A program made the position numbers and the translations under genes. Shown here piece by piece: positions 24,291 through 36,594 of a stretch of 64,000 nt of DNA. The notes beneath the pieces were generated by a model. It did not search any database. It was not told where the DNA came from and saw only the letters and a list, made by a program, of their open reading frames with translations. Positions within the stretch are counted from its first letter, which is position 1. Every line of letters begins with the position of its first letter. The stretch spans positions 11,371,390 through 11,435,389 of the forward strand of contig NC_061816.1 of the NCBI RefSeq assembly GCF_021462225.1, written 5' to 3'. This DNA is from Girardinichthys multiradiatus (lineage: Eukaryota > Chordata > Actinopteri > Cyprinodontiformes > Goodeidae).

Positions 24291-25514
24291 TGTTTAAACA
24301 ATGAAACTAAGCGGTTTTTGTTTCTCCCACCGAGATGTTTACCACGCGACACCGCATACATGGACATGTCCAGCAGACCCTCGCAGAGTAAAGTACGCCT
24401 GACTCTGTGGGAGCCTTAATCCTATATCATTCCAGCTGTTTGCTGAATGCGTTGAAGAGATTAACGTGCATTAATTTAAAGAAAACACCTTAGGTTAACA
24501 TAAGAATAGACACATTTTTATATTTTTCCTTCTGGTCTACCTAGTATACAGTGTCCTCAATGTTTTACTGTTTCCATTCACACCATGAATGTGAGCAGGT
24601 TTGTGCGACTGTAGCAGGAGTGTTTCATTATCGGGCTCCTCAGGGGAGGAACCTGCTGAGGCTTCTCACTGTGGACGCCACTCTTTTTTTCTTGGTGTAA
24701 AGAAAAACATTTCTATCAGAGCCTGCAGCGCATGCTTGCTGCGCTTTAATTGCATCCAAGTTTCAGCGCAGGCAGAGTCGTGGCAAACTGAGAAAGGAAC
24801 ACAGGGTGCACGGGGTTATGTGATGACTGACAAAGCCCTGCAGGCCTAAATGAGGGAACGTATAGCATGCCTGATGCCTAATGAAGACTGATTCACAGGA
24901 CTTCATTGCTCAATAAACATTAACTACAGTAGGTGAAGAGGGGAGCACAGCAGGAAGCAGGTTGTGTAAACTGATTGAATATCGGCAACGTCGTCAGTAA
25001 ATCCATCTTATATTTCCCACATGGCTATGCATCTGCCTGTGCTCAGGTGATTACTAAATGATACATCAATCTAGGTCTATGGAAATGCCTTTACAGATCA
25101 CTGAGGGTAGATGAAGAGGTTCTGATTGGATCAAAGTGTGATTTTCTGCATCTTTGGGCTCACCGTAAAAAGAAGTCCTTGTTTAAAATGGATGATAAAT
25201 GGCTATAGATCCTCAGGCGGAGAATGCTGAGTTTGCGAGTGTAAAGAAGTAAATCAAATGATTCCTCAGGCTGGATCAATGACAGTTCAGGGACACTTAG
25301 CTGTGCAGCTTGGTTAAGAGGCAATGAGCAATCTGGCATTTCAGGGAACTGTTGCTCTTGTCAAAACAAGGAGGAGGAAAAATGATTAGATTAGAGAGAA
25401 AATATACAAACAAAGAGCTGAGAAAAGAGATGAAAACAGAGTGAAAATAAAACAAGACAGGAGTCATGAACTGGAATATATCCATGCTAGAAGATCCCAA
25501 ACATTCCAACTCAC

Positions 25515-25626
25515 CCGGTTCGGGTCGTACTCCAGAACTCGGCGTCTTGCTGCCTCCAGCTCCTCATAACCCGGAGCCGCTCGGGCCTGCTGGTACTCCC
25601 TGCGCAGTCCCTGGATCCGTTGATTG
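25515..25626 (-). CDS. pard3b: pard3b-like exon E (RIQGLRREYQQAR helix)
   Basis: This 112-bp exon completes AG|C (Ser) and reads NQRIQGLRREYQQARAAPGY, then EELEAARRRVLEYDPNR. The motif matches the short charged helix DRIQ(K/R)LR(K/R)E(Y/F)(Y/Q)QA(R/K) shared by PARD3B and PARD3. Acceptor TTTTCTGCAG; donor CCGG|GTGAGTT, a strong consensus. It leaves in phase 0. The helix is amphipathic with Arg/Glu alternation, so a short coiled coil is plausible. It is flanked at about 1.2 kb and 1.0 kb by two same-orientation copies of a teleost retroelement tail. It was absent from long-ORF evidence and was identified by homology and splice sites. Confidence 0.88.
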
Positions 25627-26599
25627 CTGCAGAAAATAATTAGGCAGACATAAGGGAAAATGATTAATCAAGACTTTGAGGCCGTGGAGCCTGGAGTTAC
25701 AGAGTGAAAAAGAAAACAGGTTAAGGATGATGTGTCTGATGCATAAAGCTTTATTAAATTTACTAGTTGTCTTTCTCTTTGCACTGACAGCACGGGAAGG
25801 CGAAATACTACAAAGTACAGCCTGCAAAAAACACATCAGTGCCTGAAGAAAAATCTCTACAGCTGACAGTGAAAACCAGGGTGGAGAAACGGTAAAGATA
25901 CATCAGCACCAAACTCAAGTTAAACTGGGCTAACAATGAGGAAAACAAATGAATGAATAAACAGAGGTACATGTGTGGTGTCAGGAAAAGGACAGAATAG
26001 GGACAGAACTTAAAGGGAAACAACATCATGCCCACTGGACCTTAATGCCAGATAAGCTTCACACACCTTAGAGTACAAGTGTAAACTAGGGTGGGAATGC
26101 ACACACATGGACACACTAAGCCATCAGACCAACAGTGCACACCTGAGCAAACACAATCCCAGTCTTTCACCTGCGTTAACTGGCAGAAGTAGCAACAAGG
26201 TGTCCAAGAAGTTAAATGACTGACTGAGAACTCTGTTATTTTCTCTTGCTACTCTCCATTTATGCATAGTTTGCAATTTTTGCTTTCATTACCTTTTTGC
26301 ATGCTCTCTGTTCTTTCGGTCTTGTTTTTTTGTGGACAGAGCAATACCTGCCTGCACCTCTGTGTATTCTCTTTGTTTTTCCTGTCATAGAGGAAACACC
26401 TGTGTCCTTGTGGTTCTGTGTTTAGATATTGTGGTACTGGTGGCCTTTATTGACAGTAATCAGACAGGAAATGGACTGAAAGGGGTAAGACATGCACCAA
26501 AGATCTCAAGGTAGGAAACTGAACCCCAGACAGCTGCTCTGCCTCTGGACATGGGGCAGTGGCTCTATTGCTACACCCTCACAGCCTTATTTCTGCATT

Positions 26600-26975
26600 C
26601 CTTCTGAACCACTTCTTCATTGTTTACCGTCCTCTATTCACCTAGCTGGCTGCAGATGGCTGCTCATACCGAGCCTGGTTCTACTAGAGGTTTCTTCCTG
26701 TTAAAAGGAAGCGTTTCCTCTCCATTGTCACTACATGCATGCCAACAAGTCATCAACTCACTGTTCAATTCCTTTTTAGCAACTAGCATTGAATGATCAA
26801 CTAAATTTGACTGTGTTGTTTTATAATTGGACTCAACTGGACTGTATTGTATTGTATAAACTGGGCTGATCTCAATTGAACTTAGACCAAATTGGATTCT
26901 GAATAACTAGATATAGTGCCTAAAGGAAACATTTGTTGTGAATTGGAGCAGTATAAAAAACTGAATTGAACTGAA
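26600..26975 (+). repeat. Teleost retroelement-tail repeat, copy 2
   Basis: GCTGGCTGCAGATGGCTGCT, CGAGCCTGGTTCTACTAGAG, TTCTTCCTGTTAAAAGGAAG, and a 3' end rich in AATTGAACTGAAT. Same orientation as 24040-24290, so exon E at 25515-25626 lies between two direct copies. Confidence 0.6.
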
Positions 26976-27527
26976 TCACTTACTGCATACAAATATTCAA
27001 AGAATCCAACTTTCCAAATCAAACACTAAAACAGCCAATCAGGAAAGTCTTTACTCAAAAAAACAGGCACCTAACCTCACTTCCAATAGTCTGACTGGCA
27101 GACAGATAGTGACCAAAATGCAGTAAGGAGGAGAGAGCCCAGGCGAGAGACGGAGCTTCATTAGTGAAGTACATCGCCTACATGCTTAAGTCTCTCTGGC
27201 GACCCTGTCTTTAATTAAGAAATCTTTGTGAGTGGGTTTTTGTGCGCACGACTACAATCTCAAGGTTGTATAAAAGTATGTACCCCTACGTGTACAAGCA
27301 TCGCTCCTAATTTGAAATGCGGGACACACGGCGAGGACGTGCCTCAGACTGTGGACACGTACACTCACTTAATGCAGCCCGTCTTCCAGTCGTCTCACTG
27401 GGGACAGGCAGGCTGAGTCACTCAAACTTCTGAGCCACTATGTTTATATTCCAAGTGTTGCTCCCATGCTGCACAAATGTGCTCCAGCAGAGTCTCTGCT
27501 GCCACAAAACTCAGCCCTGATTTTCTG

Positions 27528-27541
27528 CCAAGAGGGGGCAG
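27528..27541 (+). promoter_or_regulatory. Weaker CTCF-like site
   Basis: CCAAGAGGGGGCAG fits 12 of 14 positions of CCASYAGRKGGCRS, same orientation as the site at 21806. Another 12-of-14 match, CCAACGGGGGGCAG, is at 47666-47679. Confidence 0.2.
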
Positions 27542-27999
27542 CTAAAAAGTGCTGCAGTGAAACGCCTGTGCAGATCTTTCTGCGTTTTTTAAATTCACGT
27601 ACCAGTATCACCTCCAAACACACACAAACAAATAAACCCATCTTCAGAGAATAGATGCAAGTTGTCTTTTTTTTTTTTTGTCATGCCACCCCTCTTCCAA
27701 CAATCCCATTAGCCAATCCCTGGGCTCGTAATTAGGTCTGCCATTTTGATTGAGCGCTCGTGTCGCTCTCCAAATGAAACAACATTGTAATTATCTCATT
27801 ACGCCGCGGCCTCCATCACTGACAACGCCAAATATTATCATATTAATGACTGAGGACAGAAGCTGATTCTGGGTAAAACATTAGTGAAGAGTGATTTTGG
27901 AGAGGATGGAGGTGGCTGAGGTGTGTGAAGTAGCACTTTGATGGGTGATCCAGGTGAAAACGATGTGTCTGTGTAAACACATGCATTTGTAGGTCTTAT

Positions 28000-28920
28000 A
28001 GAAGTGCATTTCAGTAAATTAGAATATCACCAAAATGCTTTCTTTTTTTAATTGGCTGTATAGAGCCAATGAAAACCATAATTTCTGCTTCTCATGGAAT
28101 TAGAAAATCAAATTTAAAAAATATATTTTAACAAAGAGACTGTCCACCATCACAATGAGCCAAAATGATTCATTGCTAAGTAAGCTGCCTGTTAGAGTGC
28201 AGTATCCAAGCATCTAAATGGAATGTTTAGTGGAAGGAAGAAGTTTGATAGAAAACGTTCCCAGCCCAAAGCTATTATCACAGCCTTGAGAGGTTTATCT
28301 TTTTGAGAGTTTGAAGGAGATTCACAGTTGGGGCTTCAAAAGCCACCACACAGACTTACCCAGGACATGTGCTACAACTGTAACATTCCTTAAAACCTTC
28401 AATGATCCAGAAACAATCTCAGAAGCATCTCAACTGGGCTAAGGAAAAAATCAAAGTCCCAGAGTCTGGAGCAAGAGTAAAAGACCGCCATGCTGACCTG
28501 AACCACATCAAGAATCTATGGGGTATTGTCAAGAGGGAGATGAGACACAAGACCTAACAATGCAGAGGACCTGAAAGTCACTAAGAAACCTGGGTTTCCA
28601 TTACACCTCAGCAGAACTAAAAGGCTGATCACCTCCATGCCATGCTGCATTGATGAAGTAATTCATGTAGAAGGAGGCACAACCAAGTATTATATATATG
28701 CTGTACACTAGATGGATATACTTTTCAGGAGGCTGCCATTAGTTTTTTTATTGGCCTTTGGAAATTCTCCTTTTCAGAGAAATTCGATTCAGCATTTTCT
28801 TCAACTGTAAATAAAACTCAAAACGTACCAGTCTGTGTGTAACAAATCTATATAATATATGAACTTCACTTTGTTTTAAATTGTATTACTGAAATAAATT
28901 ACATTTTTGATGTTTTGATT
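28000..28920 (+). mobile_element. Decayed Tc1-like element (AAATTAGAATATCA ends)
   Basis: The left end GCATTTCAGTAAATTAGAAT and right end TACTGAAATAAATTACATTT are the TIR remnants. The interior holds broken transposase: AGAATCTATGGGGTATTGTC (near 28511, the NLW(G/D)IV region) and CATGCCATGCTGCATTGATG (near 28637, the MPRR/HIEAV-like C-terminus), followed by CAACCAAGTATTA (TKY end). Internal deletions and frameshifts throughout. Confidence 0.75.
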
Positions 28921-29679
28921 TATTAAGATGCCTCTGTCTTGCATATGAAAAACATGGTGAAAGGTAAGCCACTCTGTTGTCATCAGCTGCAGACCTGAGA
29001 ACAACTGTCTATGCTTATGTGATACAGTAGATACTAAGAGCTAAACACAGTCTGTGCTTTTTTACAACATTAATTTAACCACATAAGTTAACATGTCTTC
29101 AGGAGGACAGTTTCTATTCAAATGCCCCCTTTAATCCACATTTCAGAATGTCTGGTTAGGCAGGCTGATTTAACAGCATGCTGGCAGAGAGAAAAGGAAG
29201 GGGATTGTGATTAAAGGTGGAGAGAAAGAAGACGAAAGAAAAACAAATCAAACAGCAACATAAAGGCCAATACAGGAACTTAGAAATGCCTAGAAGACTA
29301 AAATGACTAGTGAGGACAAAACCGACAGTTATGTGAGAAAAACATCCTATCCTGCAGTGTGAGCCTGTGTGAGGGCAGACTAATTAGGAAGCGTGGCTGC
29401 TGTCAGCTGATTTAGTGACTTGTTCTTGCTGTGTCCAGATGATTGAAGGAAAAAGTTGAGGCCAGGATTGTGTGTGGCTTCATGCTGCAGTATTGAAACC
29501 AGACTTGGACACCAAATCAGAGAAGCTCAAAGCTTTAAAGAAGGAAGGAACCTTACTGGACTGTACACAATATTCCTACAGTTTATCTGATTCATACACA
29601 AACTTTGATTAACTTTGGTTTTTATATTGATAATGATTCCATGGCTTTAGATTTCCTATGTTAATAAATAATTGTTTTA

Positions 29680-30060
29680 GTGTTTTTTAAGTTTATCAAA
29701 GTTTTTAGGAACCTGAGGACTAAATATAATGTGACACAGGCCAGTTTCCTCACCTGGCCACTAGGCTGGATGAGGACCCACCACCATGTAAAGTGAACAG
29801 GGAGTAAAGGGAGGTTAAAAACATTCCCACTGGTTGTTATGGAATAATGCAACAATAAAAACTTCTGTCCTACCATCACAAATGCAAACTCTACTTGGCC
29901 TTTAACTGGAACGGTTTTCTTTGGTCTGACGAGACTACATTTGACATTTTTTGGCATTAAATATAGCTCATGCACACAGCTAAATATGGTGCAGGATCTG
30001 TGATGCTGTGGGCTTTTTTATACCCAAAGGCCCAGGGAACATTGTAGCAGGATAATTATA
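29680..30060 (+). mobile_element. Decayed Tc1-like transposase fragment
   Basis: GGCCTTTAACTGGAACGGTT, TTCTTTGGTCTGACGAGAC (VLWSDET motif, near 29918) and GGTGCAGGATCTGTGATGCT (GGGSVM motif, near 29989) are in transposase order. Same broad family as 54970-55770. No open frame. Confidence 0.65.
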
Positions 30061-31841
30061 GAGAATATATATGGTGAAATCAACACAAAAATGGTTTAAC
30101 AAACAACAACGTTCCTCAATAGTCAGCCCAGTAAATATGTGCCTGTGGATGTTAGCAGGCCATACTGGTTAAATTAGAAGTTGGAAAAGAGGCAGATATG
30201 ACAACCTAATCCTAAAATGTATCGGACCGAAACAACAGCTGCATGAAAATTTTCTATTTTCTAACCAACTATGAATTCTCTCCTACCATTCGAGCAATCA
30301 TTACCTGCTATTCAACCAATGCAGAAATCGTGACCAGAGGCGCCTGGAACCTTCTAAAAAAAGATTTTGTGATGGTATAAAGCTGTAAAAACACTTTCAA
30401 ACTCAGTAAATCCTGCAAGATGAAAGATATGACTTAATTTCAGAGAATAAAAAGGCAGAAACAAGCAGAGCTTAATGCTAATGATGCGTTTTAAAGTGAG
30501 CATTTTGAATCGCTGGCTGACTGCTAAACATGGCAGAAAACCACAATATATATTTTACTGGGAATTTCAACATCTGTCTTCATGGGAAATCACTTTGTAT
30601 GTCTGCTGATCACATTGCTTCTGTCTAGATGCCAGTACAACTGTATCTTCTGTGTAGCAGGAACAAAAGAGAGCACTCCTGAGGAGCTGTAAAAACGTCA
30701 CACAAAACAGGATCTAATGGATTGTGTAGCATTGTCTGATAATATTTCAGTAATTAGTCACACCTGTCTGAAGTGATTTAACATATCTTCTTCCTTGCAG
30801 TGTCAGGTAAACTTAGAGGCATGTAATCCTCCTGCCATTACTTGAACCATGGCGGAAATGCACTCCCAGATGTGTCATTTACGTAGCCTACAAGCTCACC
30901 TTCGGCTTGCTTTTCTTAGCACGGCGATGGATTTAACAACACATTTCTCACAAGCTTTCACATCTCTGCACTCTGGCCTCTCGTTCTCTCACTTCCCTTT
31001 CATCTCGTCGCCCCGTTTTCTTGCTCAAGCTACAAAGACTGCCTTCTGGCTAATAAAATTTGACAAGCATAGCCAACCTTTTTTCTCCACAGGTCAGCCT
31101 CTAGCAAAGCTCTAATCAAATGTGACGCTCATCAGTGTACACACCTGCCATTGAAGGCCTAATGAAAATGTCTGACGGTAAATTAGGAAGACAGAGCTGC
31201 ATGTCCACTCACTGTTGAGAAGCAAAGTAGGGAGCGCACCAACATGTTTCAGTTAGTCAAACTTTGCAATCAGTGCACTGATGCAGAGACACGTTTTGCA
31301 ACAAAGATATGCTGCATGTGCTGGCCAACTTCTACATGTATTATAATGAGCACATCTGCAACAATATCATTAAAACTGTAAGAAGCAAAAGAAAGTATTG
31401 CCTGCAGCAGATTTAGCTAACTACTTGTGGACTATAAGGTCAACTACAGACTTAAAAAGCTTGCATAAATGTACAGCATATCAGCAGTAAGCTGTAATTT
31501 GTCCTGCAGTGGTTAAAACCTCTGCAGACCACACACGGTATTGTTGCTAGGATACACTAGGCTTCCGACCCAATATATTACATGTTAGTGGCAGTGTCTA
31601 TTTCTGACTGTGTGTGTGTTTAGTGGGTCTGGGTATTTTTACACATATATGACACTTTAGGAATCGGTGCAGGAGCTGAAACCATGATGGAAAGATGTCA
31701 GTCGGACAGGAATCTAGTCGGCCACATATAAACTCCTCTTAAAATGGCTTTACATTAGACCAAACAGTTATATTTTTGGCCATGATCACGTAAAAACAAC
31801 TAAATTTAGTGGGTGGTTAGTTTATTTTTTCCTTAAGTCTA

Positions 31842-32215
31842 CACTGCTGTGAAAAAATATTTGCCGCCTTACAGATTTCTCCTGTTTTTACAAATGATTA
31901 TTTGTTATTGAGGGAGAAAACCTATCCAGACCAACGTGTTGTAGAAAGGTAACTGAATCTAGACCCATTTAGGGGTTCTGATCATGAACATCCTGTTTAT
32001 TACCCAGCATCTCAATCAGATTGAAGTTCTGAATTTGACTGAGCCACTCCAAAACCATGATTTTATTTAGTTATTTTTTTAGCCAATCAGAAGTGGACTG
32101 TGTTTAGGATTATTGTCCCCCTGCATAACCCAAGTTGGCTTAGGTAGGTAGATTTGGCCTCTAACAGAACACACCTGTATGGGTGCAAATACTTTTTATT
32201 GGCTCTGTAGCAATA
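31842..32215. mobile_element. Nonautonomous Tc1-like element (CTGTGAAAAAATATTTG)
   Basis: The left end CACTGCTGTGAAAAAATATT and right end GGGTGCAAATACTTTTTATT form imperfect TIRs. The interior phrases AACCATGATTTT and GGATTATTGTCCCCCTGCAT are remnants of an internal region. About 370 bp, MITE-like, no ORF. Confidence 0.5.
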
Positions 32216-33929
32216 AAAATAAAAATAAAAAGACAAAAATAAAAGTTATGGATAATATTGTTTTAAATGTAATATGTCTTTAAATGTCTTTTTTTTTACT
32301 CATGGTTACCTGAGCCCTAATTAGACTAAGATCAGAGGCATAAATTGCCATTATGTAATATTTTGTAAACTTTCCCTTTAAAAATCTTCTGAATATTATT
32401 TAATAGCAGATTCATGTGTGAATTTATATGCCTCTCTCTTCAAAAATTTATATTTCCAAGCCACTTTTTATATATCACTGGATAAGCCATTTTGCTGTCA
32501 GAGCACTATTGAACAATGTTTAATTGATGCTTTCATTTGCATTTTTCTGATGAATAAAACCAGGAGGTGGCCAGGATTAGATGCAGATAGATTTAAAGCG
32601 TGTTTCTTAACCTGGGTGTTAAATTTAGCACTTCTGTCTCCAAGTCTTCCAGTCTGGTGAAGTTGGAGCTCAGTGTTCCTACTTGATGTAATTTACCCTA
32701 AACTCATCAGAACCTACAGCACAACTCCTCCTTTAAAAACAGCGCACGGTTTTGCAGCACTGCAGATGCATTTAACTATTGGTTTTATTCTCGAATTCCA
32801 CTTGGAAGAGATAAATCTTTTTTGTCCACCATAATTTAGTTTTATTATCAAGAAAACATGCAGTGTCACTGTCTTTTAATTCCATTATTAAAGATCTTTG
32901 TCTGTAGAGATACTGATACATGTGGAGTTAACAAGCTAAAGAGTGTTCCTCATTCATCATGTTGATCCTTAAAACCACCCTGTTTAAATGATGAGGGGGA
33001 GAAACAGGTGACACATCCAGTGTAACTCAGAAACAGAGAATATGAGGGAAAAATGGAGGACAGGGAGAAAACAGGCTGGTAATGAAGTAGCCAGCAGTAG
33101 TGGATGAGAGCTAAAGTGGTTTAAGAGATCTGTCAGGCTGCTAGACTGTGGCTAATTATCCCCCCTCCTTTTTATCTGCATCTACTCCTCTGTCACTTCT
33201 TCTTTCTCTCTTGAATTTACTCTGCCTCACATGTTATGTCCTCTTAGTTTTTTTTCTGGCACTGTCTTTCTCTACTCTCTTCTCCAGCTTTCTCTTGTCT
33301 CTCCGTCTGTTGCTTCTCTCCATTCCCATCTGTCTCCTCCCCGTGCCCAACCCCTCTCTTCTTTTTCTGAATTGTCTATTTCTGGATGAGATTGGGTGTC
33401 TGGGGCTTAGTGTTTGATTTGCAAGTCAATAGTAATTTCTGTCAGGGAGTTTAAGTTGAGGGAAGTTTTAATGTGGCCTGTATTATTTCACACAGGAAAT
33501 TATGAATTTTCATTAGAATCCTCGGTGGGTTTTCTAATTTTTTCCCTCGCTCACATACAAAAGTAGCTGCGAGTTAAGGTTTCAAAGCCCTCAGCAGTAA
33601 TAAGCAGTATGTCTGCGAGCCTGAAACCTTTGTTAGACTTAAAAAGAAGCCCTATGACATTGAATATTACACACATATAATAGGTTTTTCCTCAAATCAA
33701 TAGATTTTATCATTAAATTACTTTGAAACACTCCAATGTTCCTTTTTGACATAGCATCATGTGGCTATTTAAGCTGAAATTTGCTTAAAAGTTAGAAAAA
33801 TCAATCTCTGAACAGTGGATTTAATATTCATAAACCACCAGGACTTGTAGCTTCCTGTACATCATGGCAACCAGCTCTTTATAGACAAAGATCTTGCTTG
33901 TAAACATGCATTAGCCCCAATGTTTTCTA

Positions 33930-34340
33930 TCTAGCTCTGTGGTATCTACAGGCTTTCTACTGGATTTACCTCCAAGTTCTGGAATGGCTATAAAAGAGAG
34001 GATTGGATCAGTGTCTCCAGAACCATCTCTGCGGATGTGTTGGGTCATAATCCTGCTGGAAGAACCAGTAATGAGCCAGTTTCAGTTTTCTGGCATAACC
34101 CACCAGGTTTTTACTGAAACTGCCCTGGTATTACAAGGGTTCCTGATGTCATGCACTCTTGTAAGGTTCCCTGGGCCCACGTCATCACAGATCCTCCACC
34201 TTGTTTAACAGTTGGGCGAGGTGCTTTTCCACATATTCATGTGCTCTCATACTCTCTTTGCTGCAGATTTCTAATAGTGAGCCTTGGAGGTCTTAGAAAA
34301 TATCAAGTAGGATGCTCTGACTGTAAATATGGGGGAGTTC
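33930..34340 (-). mobile_element. Decayed Tc1-like transposase fragment
   Basis: Antisense transposase phrases: GGGTCATAATCCTGCTGGAA (near 34041, QQDND-like region) and TCACAGATCCTCCACCTTGT (near 34185, GGGSV-like region). The frames are broken. The plus-strand ORFs across it are incidental. Confidence 0.45.
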
Positions 34341-35277
34341 ATGTGAGTAGCTATTATCTGACTTACAAAGATCAACACACATTTGCATTGGCTGGAATGT
34401 TCTCTTGTTTTTCCAATTTTGAATAGAGCTTAAGAGAAATGGGGCTCTCTGTTACGGTCATTAATTATTAAATAAAAGTTCCTCCACACCATAATTAACT
34501 TAAAACATTGCTTCAGTTTACATTAATTTGATAGGAATTTCTAGTGGCATTATATTGTAGAAATAAATTGTTAATATGAGAATTTTTTTTCTCTCGCAAA
34601 GAGCAAATTGGATTTTTAAAAACATCTCTATTGTAAGTGTGGAAGGTGGTGTAATATTTAGGATCTATGAATTCCTGCCATGTTCCAAAGCAAGTCAACT
34701 AACATTTATTTTACACTTTTACCTACATGCAGTTGATTGATTTTTTTGTGCTGAGCCTGAAGAATCAGATGGTGGATCTAATGATGTTCAGGTTCAAACA
34801 TCAAGCCAGAGAAAGAACTAAGAGGACTGATTATACTCATTTGGTTATTTAAATAAGATAGCAGGTGTGTGGGCCAGATACTGAAAGTGGCTATTCTAAT
34901 TGTAGAATAGAAAATTATGCTGTAGCCTAACTAAAACAGGAATAACATCCACATAACCCCTATCATTATTTTATGCTTTGCACTAAAACTGAACCTAAAG
35001 TTTTTAGTGATTCTGGAGAAAATATTTCATTTTTGACATAATGTATTTTTAAATTTAGCATAAATCATGCATTGCATTCCTGTGAATGTGTGTTGGCCTC
35101 ATGTTTTATGCATCCAGCTCAACAGGCTATGGATGTAGATGTGTGACCTTTTGTTTACACACTTACACAGAGGATGTGCAAAACCAATACAGGAACTGAA
35201 GACAAAAACATATGTATGATAAGAGCAGGAAAAACAGCACAGCAGAGTCTTTCTAAGTAGAGAAGCTAAAATCTTAC

Positions 35278-35565
35278 CTGTCTGGCTGGGCCTGCTGCTG
35301 GTTCTGTGAAACAGGCGCCGGTATGGATTTGTTCACCTTGGCGTAAAGTCCGTTGATGTCCTCAAGGGGGGCCTGAGGTTGAATCTGCCCCCCTCTTGGC
35401 ATAGCTGGGGACGGGGTGCGGCTCAGGGACAGCGGAGAGGGCGCCTGGCGGAAGTTGCTGATGCGGGCGTAGTTGGGGTCGCTTTCGTCATCTTCCATGT
35501 CGGGAAGGGAGGCCTGGTCAGGGGTGGTGTAGCCAGAGCGGTTCTCAGCATAACGTGGCTCGTAG
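35278..35565 (-). CDS. pard3b: pard3b-like exon D (DPNYARI / LYAKVNK segment)
   Basis: This 288-bp exon completes GG|C (Gly) and encodes YEPRYAENRSGYTTPDQ, DMEDDESDPNYARISNFRQ, a Pro/Ser-rich stretch, and EDINGLYAKVNKSIPAP before a Gln-rich end. DPNYAR and LYAKVNK are the diagnostic PARD3B C-terminal motifs (DPNYARVNHFR and LEGLYAKVNK in the human protein). Acceptor TTTGTGACAG; donor GACAG|GTAAGA. It exits in phase 2, matching exon E. The segment is probably disordered and rich in possible phosphorylation sites such as RTPSP. An in-frame Met in the upstream intron lets the ORF look longer than the true exon. Confidence 0.92.
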
Positions 35566-35684
35566 CTGTCACAAAGAAGAAGACAAATCACAAATGCTTT
35601 TCTAGGTGATAGTGTATGATTAGAGCAGGTGAGTGAATGTAGCAGCAGAAGGAAGGCCACCAAGACAGTTTAGGAACGTCCTAC
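35566..35684 (-). other. pard3b intron C-D, 119 bp
   Basis: GTAGGACG donor and TTTGTGACAG acceptor. A minimal-size intron, in contrast with its neighbours of 9.7 and 18.7 kb. Confidence 0.85.
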
Positions 35685-35795
35685 CCATCTCTGCTGTAAG
35701 GGATCTTGTCCAACTCCTCTTCACTCAGGGCTTCCAGTCTGTTCTTCGATCCTTTAGCTGGATCTTTGCTCTTGTCCTCTTTCTTCTTACCGAAC
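35685..35795 (-). CDS. pard3b: pard3b-like exon C (RFGKKKEDK segment)
   Basis: This 111-bp exon starts one base into a codon completed from exon B (AG|G = Arg) and reads RFGKKKEDKSKDPAKGSK, then NRLEALSEEELDKIPYSRDG. FGKKKEDK is identical to the PARD3B motif after GFGAMLR. The acceptor is TTATGCAG and the donor GATGG|GTAGGA. It leaves in phase 2 and joins exon D across a very short intron of 119 bp. A LINE relic lies only tens of bases upstream of its acceptor in the 18.7-kb intron. The start was fixed by splice-phase continuity, because the block is too short to stand as an ORF. Confidence 0.9.
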
Positions 35796-35829
35796 CTGCA
35801 TAACACAAACAAGACATTCAGGAAAATAA

Positions 35830-36560
35830 ACTTAAATGATATATTAAAGATATTCCTGATACACTCAGTGGCCCGGACCTACAGAACAGCAGAAGAAATT
35901 GGTAAAACCGAAGGCAAAATTACTGATCTCACTACAGACGAAATAATGAAAAATCGAATGTTTCCTAAACAAAGATGTTATGAAGGAGGATCTAGATCAA
36001 TGAAGCTTCCAGTAACAAAAACCTTAGACCCAAACTGAACGACATTCTACTTAAAAAAAAGGAATAACCAAAATAAATAGTTTTTAAGACTCTTTAGAGC
36101 TACAGGTGGTAAATGAAGAACAAAATAAAATGACAGAAAAGGACCTAAAAATAGCAATAAAAGTGAAATATCAGGATTAATTAAATACCTGATTAAACCA
36201 CCAGGACTGGATGGCTATACGGCTGAATGATACAGGAGCTAAAAGAAGAACTGTGACCAGTTCCTACATTGAATCGGGTACTAGAGAAGACACAGGCTGA
36301 TGTTCTGGTGTAACCAAGTGAAAAAGCATTTAATCCCATTCCCATACAAGCAGTTATGGTAGATAGTAGCTTACGAGACCTTATAAGAATTATAGAAAAC
36401 CCAAGGTTCAAGTTGATCTTTAAAATGAGAAAATCGCTAATAACAGAAAACAAAATGGAAGAAGATAAAGCAATTCTTAGGTGACATGCATATGATACAC
36501 ATTTTACTCCAAATAAAGTAGACACCAGATTCAAAGACTGGACAAATAAGGATTAACAGA
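35830..36560 (+). mobile_element. LINE (L1-like) reverse-transcriptase relic
   Basis: The stretch around 36180-36300 translates as IKYLIKPPGLDGYTAE, a stop, then KEEL and LNRVLEKTQ pieces. This resembles the SPG(P/L)DG(F/Y)TAEFYK entry motif of L1-type reverse transcriptases. Many stops. It begins within a few tens of bases of the pard3b exon C acceptor. Confidence 0.5.
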
Positions 36561-36594
36561 TAATGAGTGAAGGTACATCATTTTAAAAATATTC

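Larger units (their letters stand above)
8587..25514 (-). other. pard3b intron E-F, 16.9 kb
   Basis: Holds the relics and hairpins listed separately. The parts 9530-10080, 10800-13890, 14570-16095, 16610-17855 and 18550-24035 show no recognised gene, apart from the simple repeats and motifs at 19385-21819. The open frame at 17044-17520 (158 codons, minus) has no domain. Additional small phase 0-0 exons could be hidden here. Confidence 0.6.
25627..35277 (-). other. pard3b intron D-E, 9.7 kb
   Basis: Holds the relics at 26600-26975, 28000-28920, 29680-30060, 31842-32215 and 33930-34340. The parts 30070-31840, 32220-33920 and 34350-35270 show no recognisable feature. The patch 27690-27860 is repeat-free and rich in homeodomain-like ATTA cores. 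Confidence 0.7.

Noticed and set aside
33148..33417. Leu/Ser-rich 89-codon plus-strand frame that looks like a signal or membrane protein
   Set aside because: It arises from a CT-rich low-complexity tract; no conserved motif.
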